The notes below the pieces were generated by a model. That model was not told where the DNA came from. It ran no database searches and worked only from the letters and a program-made list of their open reading frames with translations. From NCBI GenBank assembly GCA_025462885.1, contig JAOAPN010000002.1, positions 186,001 to 250,000 of the forward strand: a DNA stretch of 64,000 bases, written 5' to 3'. Made by a program: the position numbers and the translations under genes. Positions 7,745 to 15,919 of this stretch are shown in pieces (the stretch's first letter is position 1; the number at the start of each line of letters is the position of its first letter). Source of the stretch: Acidobacteriaceae bacterium (GTDB taxonomy: Bacteria; Acidobacteriota; Terriglobia; Terriglobales; Acidobacteriaceae).

Positions 7745-8783
7745 GAAGGGAATCCGCTTCGGCTACTGGATGCCCGTCTTTGGGGGTTGGCTGCGTAACG
7801 TTGAAGATGAGCAGATGGAGGCGAGCTGGGAGTACACCCGCAAGCTCGCTCAACGCAGCGAGAAGTTAGGCTACGACCTCTCGTTGATTGCCGAGCTCAA
7901 TCTGAACGACATCAAGGGTGTCGATGCTCCCAGTCTCGATGCATGGTCTACAGCGGCGGCGTTGGCGGCCGTGACTTCAACACTCGAACTGATGGTGGCT
8001 GTTCGTCCGACATTTCATTCGCCCGCTTTGTTTGCGAAGCAAGCGGCGAACATCGATCGCATCAGCAATGGCAGGCTGGCGCTTAATGTCGTCTCCTCCT
8101 GGTGGGAGCAGGAGGCGCGAATGTACGGTGTAGATTTTGAGCGGCACGACGACCGTTATGGACGTACGGCGGAGTGGTTAGACGTCGTCAATGGCGCATG
8201 GACGGAGAAGGTTTATAGCCATAGCGGACAGTACTACAAGACCGAGAATACGGTTCTTGAGCCCAAACCAATTCGGACGCCGCGACCACCCATCTATGCT
8301 GGCGGTGAATCTGAGGCCGCAAAGAATCTGATCGCGCAACGATGCGACGCGTACGTGATGCACGGCGACTCGCCGGAGCACGTCGCGACTAAGGTTACGG
8401 ATATGCGTGAGCGCAGGGATCGATTCGGACTTCCGCCGATGCAGTTCGGATTGGCGGGCTATGCGTTTACCCGGGACACCGAAGCTGAGGTAAAGCAGGA
8501 GTTCGAGCGTATCACCGATGTGAAGCAAAACGCGAAAGGCTATGAGAACTATCAGCAGTGGCTGCAGGGAACACAGTTAGAGCAGACGATGTCGATCCAG
8601 GAGTACTCGGTCTCGAACCGTGGATTGCGGTCAGGACTCGTCGGAACTCCAGGGCAGATCCAGGATCAGATTGGAAGATTCGAAGAGGCGGGAATCGATC
8701 TCTTACTTCTGCAGTTCAGCCCACAGTTGGAAGAGATGGAGCGTTTCAGCGAAAGCGTGATTCGCGTACTTGCACCCAATTGA
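7734..8783 (+). CDS. LLM-class flavin-dependent monooxygenase, SfnG/SsuD-like
   Basis: A 349-aa bacterial-luciferase-like TIM barrel. The N-terminus (GIRFGYWMPVFGGWLRNVED), the KLGYDLSLIAE segment, VRPTFHSPALFAKQAANIDRISNGRLALNVVSSWW and GTPGQIQDQI are typical of FMNH2-dependent enzymes that cleave C-S bonds in dimethylsulfone or alkanesulfonates. A separate flavin reductase is expected but none is seen here. The GTG at 7734 is preferred because a GAGG lies 6 nt upstream and it yields the family-like N-terminus MPAKKGIRFGYW; an ATG at 7722 is the alternative. It overlaps the ATP-grasp gene, so the two products are probably made together and act in the same pathway. Confidence 0.87.
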   Translation: MPAKKGIRFGYWMPVFGGWLRNVEDEQMEASWEYTRKLAQRSEKLGYDLSLIAELNLNDIKGVDAPSLDAWSTAAALAAVTSTLELMVAVRPTFHSPALFAKQAANIDRISNGRLALNVVSSWWEQEARMYGVDFERHDDRYGRTAEWLDVVNGAWTEKVYSHSGQYYKTENTVLEPKPIRTPRPPIYAGGESEAAKNLIAQRCDAYVMHGDSPEHVATKVTDMRERRDRFGLPPMQFGLAGYAFTRDTEAEVKQEFERITDVKQNAKGYENYQQWLQGTQLEQTMSIQEYSVSNRGLRSGLVGTPGQIQDQIGRFEEAGIDLLLLQFSPQLEEMERFSESVIRVLAPN

Positions 8784-8902
8784 AGCGCGAGTCAGCCATG
8801 GATCATGTTTGTATCTTTCATCTTCAACTTAGCTGAATGGACTTTGCTGGAAGCGTCACACAGGAAGCGGGCCTAAACCCAGGTGATACGTTCCCAAGGG
8901 AA

Positions 8903-8929
8903 ATGGGCCGGCATTCGTAGCCGGCCCAT
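8903..8929. terminator. Strong hairpin between convergent genes
   Basis: A perfect 10-bp stem (ATGGGCCGGC at 8903-8912 with GCCGGCCCAT at 8920-8929) and 7-nt loop lies between the monooxygenase stop and the convergent TlpA-like gene. There is no long T-run on either side, so efficient intrinsic termination is uncertain. Position favours a bidirectional transcription stop. Confidence 0.55.
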
Positions 8930-8953
8930 CTACCCGCTTGGTGGCATTGATTT

Positions 8954-10279
8954 CTACTTCGTGAGGCTGGCTGCCTGAGGAGACGCCGGTTCCGCAAGAA
9001 GCTTTTCAACAAGGGCGGTTACTTCATGCTCAAGAGCCTCGTGACCTGCTGTATTGCCCGGACCTGCGAATCCAGCATGTGTCTGCTTCACTCGACCATC
9101 GCGACCCAGGAAAAAGGATGTCGGCCAGCAGTTGAGGTTGACGCCTTGCGGAATCTTTTCAGCCAACTGATCCGTCGTTCCACCCACTAACACCGGGTAG
9201 GTGATTCCATAGTGAGCGATGAAGGCGTTGAGACGCTTGGTGTCTGTCTCCGGGTCACCCTGTTCGAAGTCCAGGTTCACGATCTCCAGACCACGAGAGT
9301 GATATTTTTTGTAGAGGCTTACAAGAAAAGGCGCCTCATCGTGGCAGTTCGGGCACCAGGAACCTCCGATAGCAACGATGACTACCTTACCGCGGAATTC
9401 GGGATCAGTGTTTGAGACGACCTTCCCTTTCAGGTCAGGGAAGCTGAAGGTGAAGGGCACTGAAGGGTCTTTGACGGTTGTCTGCTGGGTCGAATCGGTA
9501 GGTGTCGGGAGATTCTGCTTACGTGCTTCTGCAGATCGCTGTGCGATGAGGTCGGTGGCAGATCCGTGAACGCCGCCGAGCAGACTTTTGATGAGAAGGG
9601 TTCCATCCGGTTGCGGCGCTACGGAGTAGAGAGCAGGTCCGGCGGCGTTGAAGTGTCCAACGGTATAGGCACTTCCGTTCCAAGTACCCCAAAGACCACC
9701 GGTATCGCCATCGATGCGCTGGATGACTGTCTTAATGACGGCTGAACGACGAGTGGGTGGGTCGACTCGAAACTCCCATGCCGATTCACCCTTGTTGCTT
9801 TTGGTTGCGATCTCCCAGGAACCATGAATGTCGGGGGCATTCTGCGATGACACTGGATCGGTTGCTTTGCCAACGCTGGTAAGCGTGATCGGAGTCGGAG
9901 TGTTGCTCCTGAGTGATGTGCTTACTGCTGCGGCTCCATAGGTCCCTGTCAAAGTGCCGTCAGCCAGCACCGCATCGAATTTGCGAGCGAAGTAATCGAA
10001 CTGTGCCACCAGGTGGGTGCCGTCGAACGTAACCGAGGAGGCGGGCGTGACGACGGGATCTGCTGCAGGGCCATTCAGGAATACCGCTTTGAGGTTTGCT
10101 CCGGTGCCGGAGATACGAATGGTGACTGGGACCTGCTGCGTTCCGCGTACCGTAGCGAAGCCTTGCCAGACACCTTGAATCGCACCAGCAGACTTCGCCT
10201 CAGCGAAGAGACTATGTGTGCCTGAAGAGGCGAGCAAGGCGTAGGCAGAGAGTGCAATCATTCCAGAGAGTTTAAACAT
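8954..10279 (-). CDS. Exported TlpA-like thioredoxin-fold protein with N-terminal beta domain
   Basis: A 441-aa protein with a signal peptide (MFKLSGMIALSAYALLASS...). Residues about 30-270 are beta-rich and have no family I recognise (starts IQGVWQGFATVRG; later IHGSWEIATKS). The C-terminal ~150 residues are a TlpA/ResA-type thioredoxin fold with the redox motif WCPNCHDEAPFL and the cis-proline-side segment CWPTSFFLGRDGRV. A periplasmic thiol reductase or thiol-dependent hydrolase role is likely. The ATG at 10279 is preferred over upstream in-frame starts because ggag lies 7 nt before it and the signal peptide then begins correctly. It may share a transcript with the upstream secreted protein (105-bp gap). 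Confidence 0.85.
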   Translation of the reverse strand: MFKLSGMIALSAYALLASSGTHSLFAEAKSAGAIQGVWQGFATVRGTQQVPVTIRISGTGANLKAVFLNGPAADPVVTPASSVTFDGTHLVAQFDYFARKFDAVLADGTLTGTYGAAAVSTSLRSNTPTPITLTSVGKATDPVSSQNAPDIHGSWEIATKSNKGESAWEFRVDPPTRRSAVIKTVIQRIDGDTGGLWGTWNGSAYTVGHFNAAGPALYSVAPQPDGTLLIKSLLGGVHGSATDLIAQRSAEARKQNLPTPTDSTQQTTVKDPSVPFTFSFPDLKGKVVSNTDPEFRGKVVIVAIGGSWCPNCHDEAPFLVSLYKKYHSRGLEIVNLDFEQGDPETDTKRLNAFIAHYGITYPVLVGGTTDQLAEKIPQGVNLNCWPTSFFLGRDGRVKQTHAGFAGPGNTAGHEALEHEVTALVEKLLAEPASPQAASLTK

Positions 10280-10384
10280 TTGTAACTCCATTCTTTTAAT
10301 CACTTTGTTGAGGTGTGAGTGGGGCGAATATTTAGTCGGCTCATTGGCGCAACGACGCAGAAATTCGTTGGCAAGCAATATTTA

Positions 10385-11281
10385 TTAGTTGAGGACTGAC
10401 GTCACCGCAGCATGCTCTTTGGACGCGGGCGGGGGCAAGGGAGCGGGGTGATCATAGCCGCGTGTTCCGTCGGCCCGGATGGGACCTGGGCCAAACCCCA
10501 AATGACCTCCACTCACATCAACGTTGTTTTCGTTGCATGCCTGTTCGCGCGTCTGTTGGTTCAGAGAAGCCACCCATGTCCTTTGAAAATGAATGGGCTG
10601 GGTGTAGAACTTTGGATCCTCGATGGTGAGTTCGAGATGAAGATGGCCTGCATCTGGACGTGTCCAGCGTTCAATCGTATGCAGCGCATCGCTGTGCGGA
10701 TCTGCGTTCTCGTCAGCCCAGGTCTGGCTGTCTTTGAAGGCGATGGAATCGACCACAAACGTATCGCCTTCCCAGATTCCTATGTCCTCACCGAAAAAAG
10801 TAGGGTCTGGGTCTTCGGAGTGCTTGCGGCCATCTGTTGCCACCACCCTGAATGTTCCATACCCATAGAGGAAGGCTGTTGAATTTTTTACTTGCAACAG
10901 TTGAAAGCCACCATCGCCTGCATCCTCTCGGGGAAGCCCGCCCTGAAGGCACAGACTTTCAGGATCTACGGTGTGCTCGACGTTGTATTTGTGGGCAGCT
11001 TCCCCTGCGGGTGTGAACGGTAATTTAAAGCCGGGCAGGTCTTTGCCGATATTTCCGTGCGGATTTGCGTTCCCGTCATCTTTCCAGTATCCGGAGAGGT
11101 CCGGATGACCGTCAGCGACTCGCGGAGTGGGACCGGTAGGAGCGTGCCTGCGCGCGCGGACGGTGTCAGATCCCTGAGTGCCGGATGGTGCAGGTGCCTG
11201 TGCCTTTGTCGAGTATGGGATGGCAAGCAGCATGACGAGTGACCATGTCGCTGCGGCGGATGATGTTGAATAGGACTTCAT
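10385..11281 (-). CDS. Secreted protein of unknown function (DGHPDLSGYW type)
   Basis: A 298-aa protein with an N-terminal signal peptide (MKSYSTSSAAATWSLVMLLA...KAQA). It carries the motif DGHPDLSGYWKDDGNANP, which I associate with a large family of uncharacterised secreted proteins abundant in Acidobacteria. Later segments include GDTFVVDSIAFKDSQTW and LHLELTIEDPKFYTQP. It probably folds as a beta-rich domain. A canonical aggagg lies a few nucleotides before the ATG. It precedes the TlpA-like gene on the same strand. No catalytic motif is recognised, so no function is proposed. Confidence 0.8.
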   Translation of the reverse strand: MKSYSTSSAAATWSLVMLLAIPYSTKAQAPAPSGTQGSDTVRARRHAPTGPTPRVADGHPDLSGYWKDDGNANPHGNIGKDLPGFKLPFTPAGEAAHKYNVEHTVDPESLCLQGGLPREDAGDGGFQLLQVKNSTAFLYGYGTFRVVATDGRKHSEDPDPTFFGEDIGIWEGDTFVVDSIAFKDSQTWADENADPHSDALHTIERWTRPDAGHLHLELTIEDPKFYTQPIHFQRTWVASLNQQTREQACNENNVDVSGGHLGFGPGPIRADGTRGYDHPAPLPPPASKEHAAVTSVLN

Positions 11282-12211
11282 GCAATAGCCTCCTAAAATT
11301 TGGTTCTGATAGCCGCACTGCTGTGGTAAGAGAGCGTCTTCCCTGGGAGGATCGTGGACCTACTGCTCGCGGCTTAGGTTCGTCGCCTTCGCCTGACCGA
11401 GTTTGTCCATCGCGGATTATCCACAGAGGGCAACGCTGTTGACTGTTCGAACTGCACTAGCGCGAAGGCGGCGATTGAGGGAGATGATTGCCGCAATGCC
11501 GAAAGACAGCGGCGGAAATCAGCCAGCTTCGAATCCGGGAGGAATGGGACAACAACGCCGCACAAGGGTGCGGGGTGTTGCTTCGACGAGCGGAGGGGGG
11601 ATACGAAACATGATGATCCTGAAAAGGAGGTCTACAAAATGTAGGTGTGTAAATGACACGGCCTATATTGGCACGACAGTACTCAACTACCTGAAGGTGG
11701 GAGTACCTGCGGAGTCAGCTAGCCCAGGAATGGACAACAGGGGGAGAGTCGCGTTGGAAGTTTCATCAACATCGCGTCTCCACGAAGATACAGTAAATTT
11801 CGGGTGCCACGCAATCCCCGTGGGAATCTTGATCCGATTTCAGACGAAAGCGGCGCTGAGGTGGCCGGTCATTTGCGATAGAACGCAGCCGCGTCCGGTG
11901 CTGCATCGTGCTTGTTAGAAAGAAGACTGGATTGACCTTCTCCGATGCGTTCACTACATTTGAAGAATGGATCCAGTCAAACAGTCTTCCTGTTGCTCCT
12001 CGTGTACTTGCATCATCGAGTCGAGCGATGTTCTACGGAATCGTGGCCTTCGCAACCGATAAGGTGATGTCTCATCAACATCTTAAAGTGTTAGCCGTTC
12101 GGTCAAAGTGTCATCCATTCGATCAGGATCAATCCCTTTAACATAAATGCCTTGTGACTACCCCAGACACCGCGCTCTGGAGCATCCAATCGCCTTCTGA
12201 AAGACATCGCT
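11282..12211. other. 930-bp stretch without a supportable gene
   Basis: Several short open frames occur on both strands, but none has family-like sequence, a convincing ribosome site and sensible codon use together. The stretch presumably holds the promoters of the reverse-strand secreted protein and of the TonB receptor starting at 12212. A decayed gene cannot be excluded. Confidence 0.6.
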
Positions 12212-15200
12212 ATGAAGAGTCGGCCTATGGGAAACGTCTCTTGTTTTCTTGTTGTTTTATTTGCGTTGCTCAATCCCTATAGATCCCTGGCAGCCACAGG
12301 AGGGCGCGTCTCGGGTGTGGTGACAGATCAGAGCGGGGCTTTCGTGTCCGGTGCAAACGTTCGATTAACCCATAGAGATCAGCAGGCCAAGTACAGTGCG
12401 GTGTCAGACCGGCAGGGACTCTATTCATTTCCCAACCTGCCGGTCGGTCACTACGACCTCACCGTAGAAGCGGCTGGTTTCGCGATCCTGCGTCAACCTG
12501 ATATTGCTGTCGATACTGACTCGGCCTTGCTGGTGAACCTTGTTGTGTCCGTGGGTGTGCGATCCGAAACGATCACGGTAACAAGTGAGAGAGGATTGGC
12601 AGTGGAAAGCTCATCAACTCAACTGGGAGAAGTAGTCTCGGCCACCCAAATGACGGCTTTGCCTCTCAATGGTCGAAGTTATACGGACCTGTTGGCGATT
12701 CAGCCAGGAGTCGCGCCTGTATCTACCTTGCTCCCAAGCTCAGTCATCATGGCCGGCGTCACAGGCGGTATCTCACCCTCCGGAGATCTCAATCCAGGGA
12801 ACCTCTCGATCAGTGGCCAGCGCGAATCATCCAATGGATTTCTCGTCAATGGAATCGACGTGCAGGAGCCTATGAACGGGGGGACTTCTATCATCCCCAA
12901 CCTTGATTCCATCGAAGAGTTTCGGGTGCTTACCAGTAACTTTGATCCTGAGTATGGAAACTATAACGGAGGTATGGTCACGGTCGTCAGCAAAGCGGGA
13001 AGCGGACAGATTCATGGACAGGCATTCGAGTTCTTTCGCAACACGAACCTCGATGCCAGAGGCTACTTCGATCCGCAACGGTCCACCTTCAAGCAGAATC
13101 AATTCGGCGGTGCGATCGGTGGTCCAGTTAAGCAGGATAAGTTTTTTTTCTTTGCTGACTATCAGGGGACTCGTACCACTCAAGGAATCTCCACTGGCAA
13201 TATCTCTGTTCCTACTACAGCCCAGCGGAGCGGTATCTTTAAGGATTCTGGCGCGCAAGCGAATGAACTCAGCGGCAATGTCAGCGGTCCGTATCTGGCC
13301 TCGCTTCTTTCTGCGAAGTTAGGAAAGCAGGTAAGTTCAGGCGATGCTTATGCGGATGTCTTCCCGGATGGTGTCATTCCCCAAAGTGTTTGGTCAGTTC
13401 CTGCGAAGAACCTTCTGCAGTACATCCCGGTTCCAAACGTAGGGTCGAGCCAATTCTCAACTTCGGCATATTCTCAGACGGTTCGGGATGATAAGGGCTC
13501 GGCGCGAATCGATGCTAATAGCAGGCTGGGTCAACTTTCTCTCTACTATTTTCTTGATGACTACAAGCTTGATAATCCCTATCCCGGCCAGCAGGGCGGC
13601 GCTAGTGTTCCTGGTTTCAACGCCCTCACTACCGGGCGAGCTCAACTCTGGTCTTTGGGTGATACCAAGGTCTGGGGAGCCAGCCTGGTGAATGAGTTCC
13701 ACCTTGGCTACCTGCGCAATGCGAATGTAATTGGCCAACCTAAGGGCGGTCTCGGCGTCACTCTTGCTTCGCAAGGTTTTACCACTGGGGCAGGGACTCC
13801 AGGGATTGTCGTTCAGGCTCCTGAATTTGAGGGCGTCGAGAACATTACCTTTCCAACCTTCGTTCTTGGTGTCCCGATTACCAATGAAACGCAGATCAAT
13901 AACACTTTCTATCTCAGCGATGGACTCTCGAAAGCTATGGGATCGCATACGCTCAAAATCGGCGGTCAGATTCATTTCGATCAGGTGAACGAACATCCGA
14001 ATGCGACCTTCAATGGAACCTTCAACATCAATGGGACGGAGACGGGTTCGCCCTATGCTGATTTCCTGCTCGGGACACCCAGCAACTTTACCCAGTCTTC
14101 AGGCCAGCCGTTCTATCTTCGGAACCGCTATCTCGGACTGTATGCACAAGACAGTTGGCGTGCGACGAGTGGGCTCACCATTAACGCAGGCTTGCGTTGG
14201 GACGTGATCATGCCCTGGTGGGAGAAATCGAACCAGCTCCAAACGTATGTCGCGGGGCAGAGCTCCGTCATCTTCCCCGGCGCTCCAAGTGGGCTGCTGG
14301 TAGCTGGCGATCCGGGGATCCCGAAGACACTGGCTCCGACCGACTACAAGAGCTTCGCACCGAGAATTGGGCTGGCCTATTCCCCACATCCAGAGCTTGG
14401 ATTCTTGAAGGGGATCTTTGGTAGCGGGGGGAAGAGCAGTGTCCGCGCCAGCTACGGAATGTTCTACACCGCGTTTCCGGGTCTCTCCGCTGGCGTTATG
14501 TATGCCGTGCCGCCATTCGGCTATAACTATCTGAGCCCGGGGCCACCGCTCCTGGCAACTCCTTTTATCACCGCTGCTACGGGAGTGAACAATGGACAGC
14601 GCTTTCCTTTTCCGTTTCCTTCGAAGAGCGCCTCGACCTCGAATCCGGACACAGCGGTTGACTGGTCCAACTTTCTTCCTTTGGCTGCAGATCCTTTCTT
14701 CAATCACAAGAACCGTCCTGCCTATCTGAGTAACTACATGCTCTCGTTTCAAAGACAGATTACAGAAAGCGGTCTATTGACTGTGAGCTATGTTGGCAAC
14801 CAGGGACATCGCATTCTTGCACTGGTCTCCGTCAATCCTGGAGATCCTCAACTGTGCCTCAGCCTGCCTGTCTGTGGCCCGTTTGGTGAAGATTCACCTT
14901 ATATCGATGGCTCTGGCCAGGCCGTTCAAGGGACCCGCGTGGGGCAAGGACCGAACTATGGAAACAACACCTCGGACTCCTCGATCGGGAATTCGAACTA
15001 CAACGCTCTGGAGTCCACTCTCCGCTACAGTCACCGCGGGTCACAGGTCGCATTCAGTTACACCTACGCAAAATCCATCGACCAGGGATCGAATCTGGGG
15101 GAGCAACTGAACCCGATCGATGCCAGACAAAGCCGCGCAATCTCTGCCTGGGATCTGAAGCACAGCTTTGTCGCCAGCTACACCCTGGCGTTGCCGATCG

Positions 15201-15709
15201 CAGCCCTGGTCCGCCAGAGTAATCGTCTGACGAGTGAATGGAAACTTTCGGGAACTACTCGCTTTGCCAGTGGGTTTCCGGTAACGCTGTTCGATAACTC
15301 CGATAACTCGTTGCTTGGGACGCTGGGCAATGGTGCGAACAATTATCTTCTCGATACGCCGCAGTTCACTGGCGGCAACCTGAAGATTGACACGAACGGG
15401 CGAAACGGACGCGCAGCCTTCGATACCTCAGTCTTCCGTGAAGAGACGTTGGGAGAACTCGGCAATGCCAAGCGCAGGTTCTTTTATGGCCCAGGGATCA
15501 ATAACTTCGATTTGGCGCTTCAGAAGAATGTGCGACTCGCCGAGAGACAGTCTTTGGAGCTCCGTGTCGAAACATTCAACGCTTTCAATCATGCCCAGTT
15601 CTACGGACCAGCAGCCGTAAAGGGCCAACTCGAGGATCCGAACTTCGGACACATCGTCAGCGCGGCCGCATCTCGTCTTATTCAACTCGCGGCTAAGGTT
15701 TCGTTCTGA
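12212..15709 (+). CDS. Oar-like TonB-dependent receptor 1 (CarboxypepD_reg N-domain)
   Basis: A 1165-aa outer-membrane receptor. A signal peptide (first ~28 residues) is followed by a carboxypeptidase-regulatory-like beta-sandwich (GRVSGVVTDQSGAFVSGANV to AGFAILRQ). A plug region follows (LPLNGRSYTDLLAIQPGV; GFLVNGIDVQEPMNGG; FRVLTSNFDPEYGNYNGGMVTVVSKAGSGQ), then a ~900-residue barrel ending in an aromatic residue (QLAAKVSF), as expected for BAM-dependent insertion. No classical TonB box is obvious, as usual in this group. Such receptors import large substrates such as peptides or glycans; the ligand is unknown. It diverges in sequence from the other two receptors of the window, which are closer to each other. 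Confidence 0.93.
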   Translation: MKSRPMGNVSCFLVVLFALLNPYRSLAATGGRVSGVVTDQSGAFVSGANVRLTHRDQQAKYSAVSDRQGLYSFPNLPVGHYDLTVEAAGFAILRQPDIAVDTDSALLVNLVVSVGVRSETITVTSERGLAVESSSTQLGEVVSATQMTALPLNGRSYTDLLAIQPGVAPVSTLLPSSVIMAGVTGGISPSGDLNPGNLSISGQRESSNGFLVNGIDVQEPMNGGTSIIPNLDSIEEFRVLTSNFDPEYGNYNGGMVTVVSKAGSGQIHGQAFEFFRNTNLDARGYFDPQRSTFKQNQFGGAIGGPVKQDKFFFFADYQGTRTTQGISTGNISVPTTAQRSGIFKDSGAQANELSGNVSGPYLASLLSAKLGKQVSSGDAYADVFPDGVIPQSVWSVPAKNLLQYIPVPNVGSSQFSTSAYSQTVRDDKGSARIDANSRLGQLSLYYFLDDYKLDNPYPGQQGGASVPGFNALTTGRAQLWSLGDTKVWGASLVNEFHLGYLRNANVIGQPKGGLGVTLASQGFTTGAGTPGIVVQAPEFEGVENITFPTFVLGVPITNETQINNTFYLSDGLSKAMGSHTLKIGGQIHFDQVNEHPNATFNGTFNINGTETGSPYADFLLGTPSNFTQSSGQPFYLRNRYLGLYAQDSWRATSGLTINAGLRWDVIMPWWEKSNQLQTYVAGQSSVIFPGAPSGLLVAGDPGIPKTLAPTDYKSFAPRIGLAYSPHPELGFLKGIFGSGGKSSVRASYGMFYTAFPGLSAGVMYAVPPFGYNYLSPGPPLLATPFITAATGVNNGQRFPFPFPSKSASTSNPDTAVDWSNFLPLAADPFFNHKNRPAYLSNYMLSFQRQITESGLLTVSYVGNQGHRILALVSVNPGDPQLCLSLPVCGPFGEDSPYIDGSGQAVQGTRVGQGPNYGNNTSDSSIGNSNYNALESTLRYSHRGSQVAFSYTYAKSIDQGSNLGEQLNPIDARQSRAISAWDLKHSFVASYTLALPIAALVRQSNRLTSEWKLSGTTRFASGFPVTLFDNSDNSLLGTLGNGANNYLLDTPQFTGGNLKIDTNGRNGRAAFDTSVFREETLGELGNAKRRFFYGPGINNFDLALQKNVRLAERQSLELRVETFNAFNHAQFYGPAAVKGQLEDPNFGHIVSAAASRLIQLAAKVSF

Positions 15710-15919
15710 TGAGTTAGAGCTTGTCTGGGCTTGGAACCGGTCCGGAGCGTTGTTGTGTCCGGGCGGTTGGTCAGCATGATTGGATGGTGCTCGAGTAACC
15801 AGCGCGTACGTTTGTTTGAAGTTCATGCTGCGAGGCCAAAGCAGTACCTGCGTCAAATGCCAAAGAGAGGAAATTTATGGTGTCTCTCTTTCTTCGGCAA
15901 ATTCCCTCCAAGAGGAGTT

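Noticed and set aside
11403..11918. 171-codon forward reading frame upstream of TonB receptor 1
   Set aside because: Basic, low-complexity composition and no recognisable domain; treated as non-coding.
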